From Waterburya agarophytonicola KI4 (lineage in GTDB: Bacteria; Cyanobacteriota; Cyanobacteriia; Cyanobacteriales; Xenococcaceae), in contig NZ_JADWDC010000009.1 in the NCBI RefSeq assembly GCF_020640915.1, positions 24,742 through 88,741 of the forward strand: a DNA stretch of 64,000 nucleotides, in the 5' to 3' direction. Shown here one piece after another: positions 9,456 through 18,616 of this stretch (the stretch's first letter is position 1; each line of letters starts with the position of its first letter). The translations under genes were made by a program, and so were the position numbers. The notes under the pieces are model-generated. The model had not been told where the DNA came from and searched no databases. It saw only the letters and a list, made by a program, of their open reading frames with translations.

Positions 9456-9641
9456 CTATTTTGTCCAAAGTCCAATAGTAGTAACAGCAGACTGATACTC
9501 TCCGAACATCTCATCATGGAGAGTGATCGCAAAATTAGTTTTATCCATACCAACTTCAGCGAGAACAATATTAGAATTGGAGCTAGTAAATTTCGGCAGA
9601 TTGCCAAATTCAGAACTACTATCTAAGTTAGCGATCTCAAA
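9456..9641 (-). pseudogene. Possible 3' remnant of an unknown gene
   Basis: Reading the minus strand from 9641 to a TAG at 9456-9458 gives 61 uninterrupted codons with protein-like composition (NIVLAEVGMDKTNFAITLHD then EMFGEYQSAV and TTIGLWTK). No start codon or ribosome site precedes it, and an in-frame TAA at 9642-9644 sits directly upstream. It looks like the tail of a gene whose 5' part has been lost, lying just in front of the tldE-like gene. A perfect 7-base inverted repeat (ACTCTCC/GGAGAGT) lies inside. I cannot name the family, and chance coding resemblance is possible. Confidence 0.3.
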
Positions 9642-9654
9642 TTATCTAAATTTA

Positions 9655-10938
9655 ATGAGTAATGAATTAGAATCACTTCTAGAATTGTCATCTCGTCAAG
9701 GAGCGAGTCATGCAGAAGTTTATCAGGTAACATCCCAGTCTCAGCCAGTATTCTTTGAGGGAAACCGCCTCAAGCAGCTAGAAAGCTCTCAATCAATCGG
9801 CACGGCTTTAAGATTGTGGCAAGATAATCGTCCTGGTTTGGCAGTAGCCTATGGCAAAATAGATCCCGAATTATTGGTAAAAAAAGCGATCGCTCTGGCT
9901 AAACTTAACGATCCTGAAATTATTGAATTAGCACCACCTAGAACAGCCATTCATAATTTAGAAGGTGCTACAGCTTCTGTACCCGAATTGATTCAGTTAG
10001 GCGATCAAGCAATTACTCAATTACGGAAAGAATGTCCCGAACTTATTTGTTCGGCAGAATTGGAATCGGAACGAGAAACCACTATTTTAATTAATTCTCA
10101 GGGATTATCCTGTCAGTATAGTGAGTCTGCATTGAGTTATTATCTCGGTGCAGAATTGGTTAGAGGAGAAGATTTTTTAGGTATTTATGACGGGGAATAT
10201 ACCAAAGATAAACTAGATCTAAATTCAATTGTAGAACAGATTATTCAGCGTCTAAATTGGGCAAAGCAAAATGTTAATCCACCCCAAGGCAAAGTCCCCG
10301 TATTGTTAACAGCTAATGCTGCAACTTTACTCTGGAGTACGGTTTCTTCTGCTTTAAATGGCAAGAGAGTCAAGGAAAAGTCTTCTCCCTGGAGCGATCG
10401 ACTGCAACAGCTTGTTATTTCCGAACAAATTAGTTTATCCCAGCAGCCCGATAAACTACCTTATGACTGTCCTTTTGATGATGAAGGAATGGTCACTGAA
10501 GAATTAAATCTAATCAACAAAGGAGTTTTAAATCAATTTTATTGCGATCGCACTATTGCTAGGGAGTTAAATATTCAATCGACAGGAAATGGTTTTCGTC
10601 CTGGTTTGGACACTTATCCCAGTCCTTCTTTAGTCAATTTGATTGTTAATTCTGGCAATGCTAGTTTTGCCGAATTGATCGCTCAGTTAAATAATGGAAT
10701 TATTGTTGATCAACTATTGGGTGGCGGTGCAGATATTAGTGGAGACTTTTCTGTCAATGTCGACCTGGGTTATCGAGTAGAAAATGGCAAAATAACTGGT
10801 CGGATTAAAGATACTGCGATCGCAGGTAATGTTTATCAAATCTTAAAACAAGAACTTGTTTTAGGCAATGATTCCATTTGGAATGGTTCTTGTTTTACTC
10901 CTTCAATTATGGTTGATGGTATTTCAGTTGTGGGCTAA
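9655..10938 (+). CDS. pmbA: TldE/PmbA family metallopeptidase subunit
   Basis: From ATG 9655 (MSNELESLLELSSRQGAS) this is a 427-residue PmbA/TldE protein. TldD-TldE hetero-complexes degrade unfolded peptides and process ribosomal and modified peptides. TldD carries the zinc site and TldE is the non-catalytic partner. Recognisable parts are HAEVYQVTSQSQPVFFEGN, the GTALRLW segment, FDDEGM near residue 280, the STGNGFRPG loop and the C-terminal GGADISGDFSV region. A longer frame from 9523 adds 44 residues that do not fit the family and overlap the upstream remnant, so the shorter start is preferred. No tldD is in this window. Confidence 0.9.
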   Translation: MSNELESLLELSSRQGASHAEVYQVTSQSQPVFFEGNRLKQLESSQSIGTALRLWQDNRPGLAVAYGKIDPELLVKKAIALAKLNDPEIIELAPPRTAIHNLEGATASVPELIQLGDQAITQLRKECPELICSAELESERETTILINSQGLSCQYSESALSYYLGAELVRGEDFLGIYDGEYTKDKLDLNSIVEQIIQRLNWAKQNVNPPQGKVPVLLTANAATLLWSTVSSALNGKRVKEKSSPWSDRLQQLVISEQISLSQQPDKLPYDCPFDDEGMVTEELNLINKGVLNQFYCDRTIARELNIQSTGNGFRPGLDTYPSPSLVNLIVNSGNASFAELIAQLNNGIIVDQLLGGGADISGDFSVNVDLGYRVENGKITGRIKDTAIAGNVYQILKQELVLGNDSIWNGSCFTPSIMVDGISVVG

Positions 10939-11002
10939 ACTGCCAAACATCTAATTATTATAGTTCCCAACCTCCTACTGATAGATACGCCTTATCTCTA
11001 AT

Positions 11003-11884
11003 ATGACTATTAGCATTCCTTTTCCCCGTCGATTTCGTCTTACCCTGTCTCAAAGCTTGACTATTATTGGTCTAATAATTACTCTAACCTTTATTGCGAT
11101 CGCTTTATTCGCCTCTGGGTTACAAGATATTGGTTGGCTGCAAGATCCCTTAGAAGCCCTAGCTAACCCCATACACGAAGCACCAGGGGCAAAACATTGG
11201 TTCGGCACAACTCGACAGGGATATGATGTATTTTCTCGCACTCTCTACGGCACTCAAGCAGCATTAAAAGTAGTAGTCTTGGCAACTACCATCAGTTTAA
11301 TCCTTGGTGTTCCCTTAGGTTTAGTCAGCGGTTATTTGGGAGGTAAAATAGATAAGGTTCTCATATTTTTTATGGACACTATCTATACTTTGCCTGGGCT
11401 GTTATTATCAGTAACTTTAGCATTTGTGGTGGGAAAGGGAGTATTAAACGCAGCTTTGGCTTTGAGTATTGCTTATGTCCCTCAGTATTATCGTATCGTT
11501 CGCAATCATACCACTAGCGTTAAAACCGAATTATTTATCGAAGCAGCACAAGCAATGGGCGCGCCCACTAGTAGAATATTATCCCGCTACTTATTCTTCA
11601 ATGTAATTCAAAGCGTCCCTGTCTTATTTACCCTCAATGCTGCCGATGCAATTCTCATTCTTGGTGGTTTGGGTTTTCTTGGTTTGGGGCTACCTCCAGA
11701 AGTACCAGAATGGGGTCACGATCTGCGACTTGCTTTAGATGCTTTGCCTACAGGAATTTGGTGGTCGGCTACTTTTCCTGGTTTAGCTATGACTTTGATG
11801 GTGACGGGTTTGTCTTTGGTAGGAGAAGGATTAGGGGACCTGTTAAATCCTGGTACGCGGAATTTGCGATCGCGCAATACGTAA
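11003..11884 (+). CDS. DppC/OppC-type ABC transporter permease
   Basis: The 293-residue inner-membrane protein has an N-terminal OppC_N-type helix (residues 17-38), the HWFGTTRQGYDVFSRTLYG signature, five further helices and the permease EAA loop (EAAQAMGAPTSRILSRYLF). These place it in the peptide/nickel family of import permeases. It would pair with a DppB-like permease, two ATPases and a binding protein, but none of these genes is adjacent. Such dispersed arrangement is common in cyanobacteria. The cargo (oligopeptide, dipeptide, glutathione or metal chelate) cannot be told from the sequence. Confidence 0.9.
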   Translation: MTISIPFPRRFRLTLSQSLTIIGLIITLTFIAIALFASGLQDIGWLQDPLEALANPIHEAPGAKHWFGTTRQGYDVFSRTLYGTQAALKVVVLATTISLILGVPLGLVSGYLGGKIDKVLIFFMDTIYTLPGLLLSVTLAFVVGKGVLNAALALSIAYVPQYYRIVRNHTTSVKTELFIEAAQAMGAPTSRILSRYLFFNVIQSVPVLFTLNAADAILILGGLGFLGLGLPPEVPEWGHDLRLALDALPTGIWWSATFPGLAMTLMVTGLSLVGEGLGDLLNPGTRNLRSRNT

Positions 11885-11987
11885 CGAAGCGTGGATATCA
11901 TTACCTGCAAAAGAACGTAATGATTATCTAATTATCATTCCGCACTTCAGTTTGTAGTTGGTTAACAGTAACGAGAAGCGTCAATTC

Positions 11988-12017
11988 TTGACTGTGTTTT
12001 TACGATTGCCCTTTATA
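11988..12017 (+). promoter_or_regulatory. Candidate sigma-70 promoter of the BON-like gene
   Basis: TTGACT at 11988-11993 and TTTATA at 12012-12017 are separated by 18 bases, about 70 bases upstream of the small gene starting at 12084. The match is reasonable but not perfect, and no transcript data are available. Confidence 0.35.
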
Positions 12018-12083
12018 CTGCCTAACAGAGTGCAGCTATGTTTTGTGCTTACGAACTGAAATTAAGATTAAGAGGATATAAAT

Positions 12084-12419
12084 ATGGGTTTTCTAGGAAA
12101 ACTATTTGGTAAAAAAGAAGAAGATAAAGCAGCAGCAGCGGGTAATGTATCTGTTGCGGCAGCAGCCAAAGATAATGATATTGCTCCTGAAAAAGTGGGT
12201 CTAGACGGTCAATTCGACGAAAGTGGCTTGGCAAAGCGCGTTGCTAAAGCACTAGACGATGCCAATATTTCTGATAGCGTCGGACTTTGGGTAGCTCAAA
12301 CTGGTAGCACCGTAGTTTTAAAATACAATCCCGATGCAGAAGGAGTTTTAGCCCAAGCAGAAAAAGTTGCCCAAGGTGTGGATGGTGCAACTGACGTTCA
12401 AACTGTACCTAATAGCTAA
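12084..12419 (+). CDS. Small BON-like protein, 111 residues
   Basis: A short protein starts MGFLGKLFGKKEEDKAAA, an amphipathic and basic N-terminus, followed by an Ala-rich linker. The C-terminal 65 residues have the look of a BON domain: DESGLAKRVAKALDDANISD, two glycine-bearing strands and a second helix with VAQGVDGATDVQTV. BON domains bind lipid or other proteins and are often found in stress-response proteins. There is no signal peptide. An AGAGGATATAAAT-type Shine-Dalgarno stretch precedes the ATG. The BON assignment is from pattern only. It stands alone, convergent with the polysaccharide operon. Confidence 0.65.
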   Translation: MGFLGKLFGKKEEDKAAAAGNVSVAAAAKDNDIAPEKVGLDGQFDESGLAKRVAKALDDANISDSVGLWVAQTGSTVVLKYNPDAEGVLAQAEKVAQGVDGATDVQTVPNS

Positions 12420-12507
12420 TTAACTATTTCACCATTTAGCGATCGCATAACTTTCGCCTAATTTAATTACAATGGAGACTGTGATGTATTTTATCTAGTC
12501 TTCTTTT

Positions 12508-13680
12508 TTATTTTGTTGAAATAATTTGAGGAGTTGAAATATCTTGATAAACTCTAATTAATTTTTCAGCCACAATATCCCAAGTATAGTTTTGCAATAT
12601 AAACGCGCGCGCGCGATCGCCCATACCTCTTGCTTGTTGAGGATGGTTTAAGCAATCAGTGAGTGCGGTGGCGATCTCCTTATCGTTAACTTCCACGACT
12701 TTAGCTGCTTGAGCTGTATTTGCTTCGGGGAAATTGCATTCCGTAGTAATAACGCAGGGTAAGCCCGATGCCATTGCTTCTAATACCGACATACTAAATC
12801 CTTCAGAATAGGAAGAAGCGACGTATAAACTGGCTGCTGATAAGACAGATTTTTTAATTTCACCTGTTAGCATTCCTGTAAAAGTAACTGCTTCTAGACA
12901 TTTTTCTTGGCTAAAAAAATCTTTGACTTTTGGTAAGTAGTTAATATTATCTGGACCCGCAACAACTAAATGAGTATTAGGAAATTGATGGTGTATTTTA
13001 CCAAAAGCTGCTGCTAATAAATCTAAACCTTTTTTCGGATCGATACGACCGAGAAAGAGAATTAAAGTTTTATGTTTTGTTGGAGGATATTGCTGATAAA
13101 AAATATTAGGGTCGGTTTTTTCCCTAAAGTCTTCGCGATGAATACCATTGGGTAAAATTGCTGTAGTCGATCTAATTCCCAAAGATTTAATATTATTGGA
13201 TTCAGAATTGACTAAAGTATGAATGGCACTTGCTTTTTGTAATGCAGGTTTTTCCCATAAATTATAATAAATGCGCTTTTTTCTAGCTTTATAAGATAAA
13301 GCCCAAGGCTCTAACATTCCATGAGGAGTAATAATATATGGAATTTTAGCTAGTTGACAAATACTATGGGCGATCGAAATTAAAGGAGAAAATAAGGTAT
13401 GAGTGTGAACTAAATCATAGTTAGATACGTTATTAAACAGCCAGCCAACTAAACTAAGACTAATAATTAGATCGTCTTGATGCCAACAATTAAAATAGCG
13501 AATCCGATAATTATTTTTTGATATCCATTGATTTAAAATACACTCTTTATAATTAGCATTGGTAGTGACTAAATCTATCTCGATATTAAATTTAGCTAAA
13601 GTATGAACTAACTCCAAAACCATCTTAGAAGTACCGCCATAAACCGAGCTAATATAAGGTGAGATCGCTAAAATTTTCAT
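12508..13680 (-). CDS. GT4 family glycosyltransferase
   Basis: This 390-residue protein has two Rossmann domains of the GT-B fold. The N-terminal acceptor domain starts with ILAISPYISSVYGGTSKMV, and HGMLEPWAL is the mid-domain histidine segment. The C-terminal domain has FLGRIDPKKGLDLLAAAF and the nucleotide-sugar binding E-x7-E motif in SEGFSMSVLEAMASGLP. It transfers a sugar from an NDP- or GDP-sugar onto a growing lipid-linked oligosaccharide. It is the last gene of the minus-strand polysaccharide operon, beginning 2 bases after the preceding gene's stop. The sugar and linkage are unknown. Confidence 0.9.
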   Translation of the reverse strand: MKILAISPYISSVYGGTSKMVLELVHTLAKFNIEIDLVTTNANYKECILNQWISKNNYRIRYFNCWHQDDLIISLSLVGWLFNNVSNYDLVHTHTLFSPLISIAHSICQLAKIPYIITPHGMLEPWALSYKARKKRIYYNLWEKPALQKASAIHTLVNSESNNIKSLGIRSTTAILPNGIHREDFREKTDPNIFYQQYPPTKHKTLILFLGRIDPKKGLDLLAAAFGKIHHQFPNTHLVVAGPDNINYLPKVKDFFSQEKCLEAVTFTGMLTGEIKKSVLSAASLYVASSYSEGFSMSVLEAMASGLPCVITTECNFPEANTAQAAKVVEVNDKEIATALTDCLNHPQQARGMGDRARAFILQNYTWDIVAEKLIRVYQDISTPQIISTK

Positions 13681-13682
13681 TT

Positions 13683-14873
13683 TTAATTACTATTTTTAAC
13701 TAGTAAAGTAGAGTCAATAGCTGCAAAAATCCCCCTGGCAAATACTGAAGGATGATATTTTTTAACTATTGTTTGACTGGCAATTCCCAAGCGATCGCGG
13801 GAAGCTGACTCTAAGCGATGAATTTTTAATAAAGCATTAGCCATATCCTGCTTATCTTCTGGGTTAAATAAATAGCCATTTTTCCCTTCTACTACTAATT
13901 CACGAGTAGCACCTACTGTATTACTGCTCAAAATTGGTAATCCCGCAGCACAGGCTTCGTTAACAACTAATCCCCACTGTTCTTGAATTGCAGGATGAAC
14001 AAAAGCAGAAGCTAGACCATACCAATCGGGAGTGCGATCGTAGGTAATAAAACCAGGAAAGTGAACCCGATTTTCTAGCTTATAGTTATTGACAATTGTT
14101 TGGATATTGTCTAACTCTTGTCCGCTACCACAGACAACTAAATCCCAACTATCTTCTGAATTTATTTCGCGATCGTACAAAGCATAAGCTTCTATTAATC
14201 TGGCAATATTTTTACGTTCGATCAATCTATTAGCTGTAAAAAAATAAGATTTATGAGGAATATTAGGTTCTCTTTTTCTAGTACTAATAATGTCTTGTCT
14301 GGCTCGGCTAGCACCAGTAGAGAAATATTCATTATCAACCACATCGTAGCCCAAGAAAATCTTTTCCTCGGCAAAACCTAATTTGACTAAATAATCTTTA
14401 TGTTGTTGACTACCCACTAAACCCGCATCGTATTTTTTAATATATAACTGCGATTTTAATAACTCTTTCCACCATTGTCGGGGTTCATCATCTTGTTTGC
14501 TCTCGCTCATTAGTATTGTCGGTACTCGATGTTTTTGGCACCAACTAAGAGCAGCACGAGAGACAGGAAAACCCCAACCAGGAATAGCAACAATATCGGG
14601 GTCGATATCTGTCAAGCATTCAGTAATTAAAGACGCAGCGACTTGCGAAAAAGGACTGCGATCTATAGTATTGGGTGTCGCTGCAATGGGTAATAAAGTC
14701 TTAACTTCAAACGACAACAAATCATCCATTTTTCCCCAGGGACGATCTGTCGTATTGTCGGTAACTTCTATTGCTGTAAAATCCCAACCTTTTTGTTGAC
14801 AGACAAGATAAGTTTCTCTCAGACGTGCAGCATGATAACCGCCAATATTATAGAAAACAATAACTAAGTGCAT
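13683..14873 (-). CDS. GT4 family glycosyltransferase
   Basis: The 396-residue GT-B enzyme carries the C-terminal donor-binding domain in clear form: FTANRLIERKNIARLIEAY, the loop before SAFVHPAIQEQWGLVVNEA (an E-x7-E variant) and the conserved GATRELV and NGYLFNPED segments. The N-terminal domain begins MHLVIVFYNIGGYHAARLRE, typical for enzymes acting on lipid-linked acceptors. It has neighbours on both sides in the same operon, 2 and 11 bases away, so translation is probably coupled. Its sugar specificity cannot be read from the sequence. Confidence 0.88.
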   Translation of the reverse strand: MHLVIVFYNIGGYHAARLRETYLVCQQKGWDFTAIEVTDNTTDRPWGKMDDLLSFEVKTLLPIAATPNTIDRSPFSQVAASLITECLTDIDPDIVAIPGWGFPVSRAALSWCQKHRVPTILMSESKQDDEPRQWWKELLKSQLYIKKYDAGLVGSQQHKDYLVKLGFAEEKIFLGYDVVDNEYFSTGASRARQDIISTRKREPNIPHKSYFFTANRLIERKNIARLIEAYALYDREINSEDSWDLVVCGSGQELDNIQTIVNNYKLENRVHFPGFITYDRTPDWYGLASAFVHPAIQEQWGLVVNEACAAGLPILSSNTVGATRELVVEGKNGYLFNPEDKQDMANALLKIHRLESASRDRLGIASQTIVKKYHPSVFARGIFAAIDSTLLVKNSN

Positions 14874-14884
14874 AGTAAATTCAT

Positions 14885-16201
14885 TTAACGATAATGTTGC
14901 AACAATAAGCGTTTGGGAATTAATCTGGCTTTGTTCAATTCACGACGCTTAATCCATAACAATAAAAAACAAGGCCAAAAAGCCATACCCACCCAAGCAT
15001 AGATACCAGGTAAATCTCCGCCTCGTAATAAGGGAATCAAACAAGCACAGACTACCGCCCGTACAATTACTCCTGCAAAAGGTTTGAGACGAATACTATA
15101 GGTAGTTATTTTTGCTAAAGCCCAACCATAGATTAACGACCAACTGACAATACCGAATATTCCCCCGTCAATATAAAAAGAACCAAACAAAGTAGGAGAA
15201 AAGCCTACCGTCATTCCTGTTGAAGCATCACTCAATCCCAAATACTCCATGTAGCTTCCTCCTACAGGCTTGCCCGCCCAAAGACTACGGGGAATAGGGC
15301 GCATCAAAATTTCCAAGTGTTCCATGCCATAACGAAAATCTAGATGTTTGGGAAAAAGACTGCGGACAATCACAAAGCCATCGAGCATATTGCCATCCTC
15401 TGCACTCATAGCCCGCGCTATGGCAGCCTGTTCTAAAGATACTTCGGACAACGCCACATTACGCATGGCACCAGCAAAAGCAAATAAGCCCAAACCAACA
15501 ACAGCAGCTATACTAAAAACCCATAGTCTTTTTTGAGGTTTGAAAGAAGAAGAAAGAATAATTGCGCTGGCTACAATCCAGCCAATGAATTGGAAACGAG
15601 ATGCTGGACTGAAGGTTAAGTAAAATACCCCAATCAAAATTACAGTTGCCAATAATTTATGTAATGTGCTGGGCAATCCACCAAATTTCCACAGGGTTAT
15701 GGTCAATACCGCAATTCCAATTAAAACCATTGGAAATAGATACAGATAACCGCTGATTTCAAATGCTGCTGACTTACCGCTATTAATTTGAGCAAGAATA
15801 CCGGAACGAGTAGCAATTACCAAAGGAAAACAAAGTAAACCTAGAAATAATACTTTTGGTCTTAACCAAGTTAGTAGGGAATTGTCATTTCCTGCTTTAG
15901 AGACAGATATAGCTTGCTTTTGACAATACCAATAGGTACTCAATAAACAGATTTGACCAAAGATGATACAAGCTAAGGCATTTAAACCATCAACCTCAGG
16001 ATTGTCACTCAGAAAAGCCGTAACATTTACCCATCTGCCTAAATCTGATGTTACCGACCAATAGCGATAGGATGCAACATAGAATAAAAAACTACTGACT
16101 AGTAAAGGAACAACATCATTGCGTCGGATCAACCAATAAAGACTAACAATAATTAATATAATTTGAGCGAAAAGTAATACTGGATATTCAAGTACAGCCA
16201 T
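14885..16201 (-). CDS. Wzy/O-antigen-polymerase-like membrane protein
   Basis: The 438-residue protein is strongly hydrophobic, with about 11-12 predicted transmembrane segments and a large loop in the second half (about residues 250-330). That loop contains ARAMSAEDGNMLDGF and RPIPRSLWAGKPVGGSYMEY, where polymerases of the Wzy type keep conserved Arg and Pro residues. It would join repeat units on the periplasmic side after flipping. The start overlaps the end of the upstream GT gene by 14 bases, a sign of operon coupling. Wzy proteins have little sequence similarity, so the call rests on topology and location. Confidence 0.75.
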   Translation of the reverse strand: MAVLEYPVLLFAQIILIIVSLYWLIRRNDVVPLLVSSFLFYVASYRYWSVTSDLGRWVNVTAFLSDNPEVDGLNALACIIFGQICLLSTYWYCQKQAISVSKAGNDNSLLTWLRPKVLFLGLLCFPLVIATRSGILAQINSGKSAAFEISGYLYLFPMVLIGIAVLTITLWKFGGLPSTLHKLLATVILIGVFYLTFSPASRFQFIGWIVASAIILSSSFKPQKRLWVFSIAAVVGLGLFAFAGAMRNVALSEVSLEQAAIARAMSAEDGNMLDGFVIVRSLFPKHLDFRYGMEHLEILMRPIPRSLWAGKPVGGSYMEYLGLSDASTGMTVGFSPTLFGSFYIDGGIFGIVSWSLIYGWALAKITTYSIRLKPFAGVIVRAVVCACLIPLLRGGDLPGIYAWVGMAFWPCFLLLWIKRRELNKARLIPKRLLLQHYR

Positions 16202-17426
16202 GAGTAATAGCTTTAAGACGAGAGGATAAATTCTGGAGACTAAACTCAGAAGTAATATAAGATTGAGTAGCGAATTCTTGTAGTTGTTGGGGGTTTTGCT
16301 GACAAAACCTTAAAGCATTTGCGATCGCGTCTGGAGTTAACTCACGCAATATTAACCCATTAATTTTGTTTTTGACCACCGCACCACAGTTTTCTGAAGC
16401 AATAATCGGTAATTGCCAAGCCTGTGCCTCTAATTGAGTTAGTCCAAAACCATCGGAAAGAGTGGGAAATAAAAAGATGTCCGCCTGTTGATAGTATTGG
16501 GCTGTAACGCTTCGAGGTACTGCTCCTGGCAATTTTATGTTTGGACTGATATTTTCTAGTTGAGTGATTCCCAACGAGCCAACCAGCCAGAATTCAATAG
16601 GCTCATCTTGAAGTACTTCGGCAGCTTTAATTAGATCTGCAATACCTTTACGTAAAATAATTTGACCGAGAAATAAAACCCGTAGGGGACGTTGGTGAGT
16701 AAAAATACGGGGATAGGTGCGAATGAAATCTTGACCTACTTTTGGAGATTGATACGCTAGAGGAACAATATCTATCTTGTCTTGGGCAATAGTATTGGCT
16801 TGTAAAGCATTCTTAGACCATGCAGAATTAACAATAATTTTATCGGCTAGATTGCATTCTTGTTTCCAATCAGACCAATATTCAAATGGTGCTGGTTGCC
16901 AATGGGATTGATAATTGGGATGTTTGAGATGTTCTTGATTTACTATTTGTTCTTCAGTGATACCAGGGTCTATTTGACCTAAAACAGTTTGCCAACCTCG
17001 ATTTTTTGCATAGCGAAATAGTTTTAAAGCTGCATAACTATAGGCAAAAATAGTAATTTTGGAATTAAGCTTAGGAGGATATTTTTTAAGTACCTTCAAA
17101 GCTCGATCTTGAAACCAATCGTTACGGGCAATAATCTTCTTCCAGCCTCTACTCTGTCTGAGTTTTTGAGTTAATTCAAATTGAAACAAAGATTGATTAA
17201 AAGAATAAACTAACACGTTATTTAATTCTGGATGAAATCTTTCTCGTAAATTAGCTAAATAGGGCTTTGGTAGCCGATTTAAAGGTGAATTAGGTTCGAT
17301 CCATGTATCTGTAATTAAGTACTCTAATTGTCCTTGTTGATGCAAAGCTCTAGGAATAGCATAATGCTCTCTTGCTCCTATTTGGCAGCAGATCCAGGTT
17401 GAGTCGGGAGAGTTTTGAGCTAGCAT
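16188..17426 (-). CDS. GT4 family glycosyltransferase
   Basis: The GT-B enzyme has 412 residues. Its C-terminal half shows LRVLFLGQIILRKGIADLI, FLFPTLSDGFGLTQLEAQA (E-x7-E region, with an Asp at the first position) and ASENCGAVVKNKINGLIL. The substitution of the usual first Glu by Asp-Gly is notable, although it is seen in some GT4 members. It lies inside the minus-strand operon, overlapping the Wzy-like gene downstream by 14 bases, with a 15-base space to the acyltransferase upstream. Sugar specificity is unknown. Confidence 0.87.
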   Translation of the reverse strand: MLAQNSPDSTWICCQIGAREHYAIPRALHQQGQLEYLITDTWIEPNSPLNRLPKPYLANLRERFHPELNNVLVYSFNQSLFQFELTQKLRQSRGWKKIIARNDWFQDRALKVLKKYPPKLNSKITIFAYSYAALKLFRYAKNRGWQTVLGQIDPGITEEQIVNQEHLKHPNYQSHWQPAPFEYWSDWKQECNLADKIIVNSAWSKNALQANTIAQDKIDIVPLAYQSPKVGQDFIRTYPRIFTHQRPLRVLFLGQIILRKGIADLIKAAEVLQDEPIEFWLVGSLGITQLENISPNIKLPGAVPRSVTAQYYQQADIFLFPTLSDGFGLTQLEAQAWQLPIIASENCGAVVKNKINGLILRELTPDAIANALRFCQQNPQQLQEFATQSYITSEFSLQNLSSRLKAITHGCT

Positions 17427-17441
17427 AAAAAATACAATAAA

Positions 17442-18575
17442 TTATTCTACTTTTAAACGGGAGTGCATGAAGTTACGTTCGCACAATAGGAAAAACAAAT
17501 GACACAACAATAAAGTAGCAATAGCTGTGACTAAAGCTAGCCAACCGTGCATTGGTCTTGTTCCAAATTTTTCAATAGTCCAGGCACTAACAAAAGCTAC
17601 TAGAGGAAAATGACAGATATAAATCGTGTAAGATTCCATGCCGATAAATTCAAATAAACGATGTATAGGATGATTGAAAATTGAGTTTGGCAAACTTACT
17701 ACTATTAATAAGGTACTAGAACCAAGTAAACAATACAAAAAGAAGTTGAATGAGTCGGGAAAATTATAATTAATTGCAATAAAACTAATTGATAAGCTCA
17801 AATAACTAATAAATATAATCCATTTAGGTAATTGCTTTTTAACCAAAAATTCAGCAATTAATGCACCGCTTAACCAGATAGGATAATGAATTAAAATGGC
17901 GCGAATAAAACTAGGCGGTAAAAAATAATTTCCTGCGATCGCCAAAGTAAAGCCAGTTATATAGCCTTGCCACGCTCCCAAACGGCGCACCATTAGCCAT
18001 AAAGGATACAAAAGATAGTAAACAAATTCATAACCAAGAGACCAAAAAGGGCCATTTGTACCAAAGTCTTTACCCAAACTACTGGGTAATAGAAATAAAG
18101 CAGGAATAATAGAAGTGAGAGAGAAATCTTTTCTGATGAAATTAGTATCTAATAAGATATCTCCTGTGGCTGCATGATAAAGAGTTGGATATAAATAATA
18201 ACCAATTAAATCTACTATTAAAGTTAAAATTAAAGCAAATATATAAGGTGGAACTAGTCGATGTAAACGACGCTTGAAAAAGCGAGTCAGATCGAAACTA
18301 AAGCTGTTTTTTTCTGCTAACTGCTTAGATATTCTTAAATGAATAAAAAAACCACTAAGAGCAAAGAAAATCATGACTACTTCATGACCATATCTGAGAC
18401 TAGCCGAAGCAGTCGCCAAAATATCAGACCACCAAGAACGATCTATTTTGTTCCATTCATTATTACCAGCCCAAAGTAACCAACGGCAATGTCCCAAAAG
18501 GACATAAACAGCTAATATACCTCGCAAAGCATCTAAGCTTTTTAGATTTAAAGATTTTTTGGTTTCAGTTAACAT
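17442..18575 (-). CDS. Acyltransferase family 3 membrane protein
   Basis: From ATG 18575 this is a 377-residue integral membrane protein with about ten helices. It carries the family's N-terminal signature: LKSLDALRGILAVYVLLGHC has the essential Arg and His. It also has the FFALSGFFIHLR and KRRLHRLVPPYIFAL segments that follow. Family-3 acyltransferases add acetyl or other acyl groups to exported sugars. An alternative TTG start at 18626 would overlap the upstream sulfotransferase gene, but ATG 18575 gives the usual N-terminus. The acylation of the polysaccharide is inferred from its place between GT and sulfotransferase genes. Confidence 0.9.
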   Translation of the reverse strand: MLTETKKSLNLKSLDALRGILAVYVLLGHCRWLLWAGNNEWNKIDRSWWSDILATASASLRYGHEVVMIFFALSGFFIHLRISKQLAEKNSFSFDLTRFFKRRLHRLVPPYIFALILTLIVDLIGYYLYPTLYHAATGDILLDTNFIRKDFSLTSIIPALFLLPSSLGKDFGTNGPFWSLGYEFVYYLLYPLWLMVRRLGAWQGYITGFTLAIAGNYFLPPSFIRAILIHYPIWLSGALIAEFLVKKQLPKWIIFISYLSLSISFIAINYNFPDSFNFFLYCLLGSSTLLIVVSLPNSIFNHPIHRLFEFIGMESYTIYICHFPLVAFVSAWTIEKFGTRPMHGWLALVTAIATLLLCHLFFLLCERNFMHSRLKVE

Positions 18576-18616
18576 TGCCACTTTTTTAAAATTCTTAATA
18601 ATAAAAACAATATTAA

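Noticed and set aside
9404..9607. 67-codon minus-strand frame
   Set aside because: Leucine-rich shadow in another phase of the protein-like remnant; no start signal.
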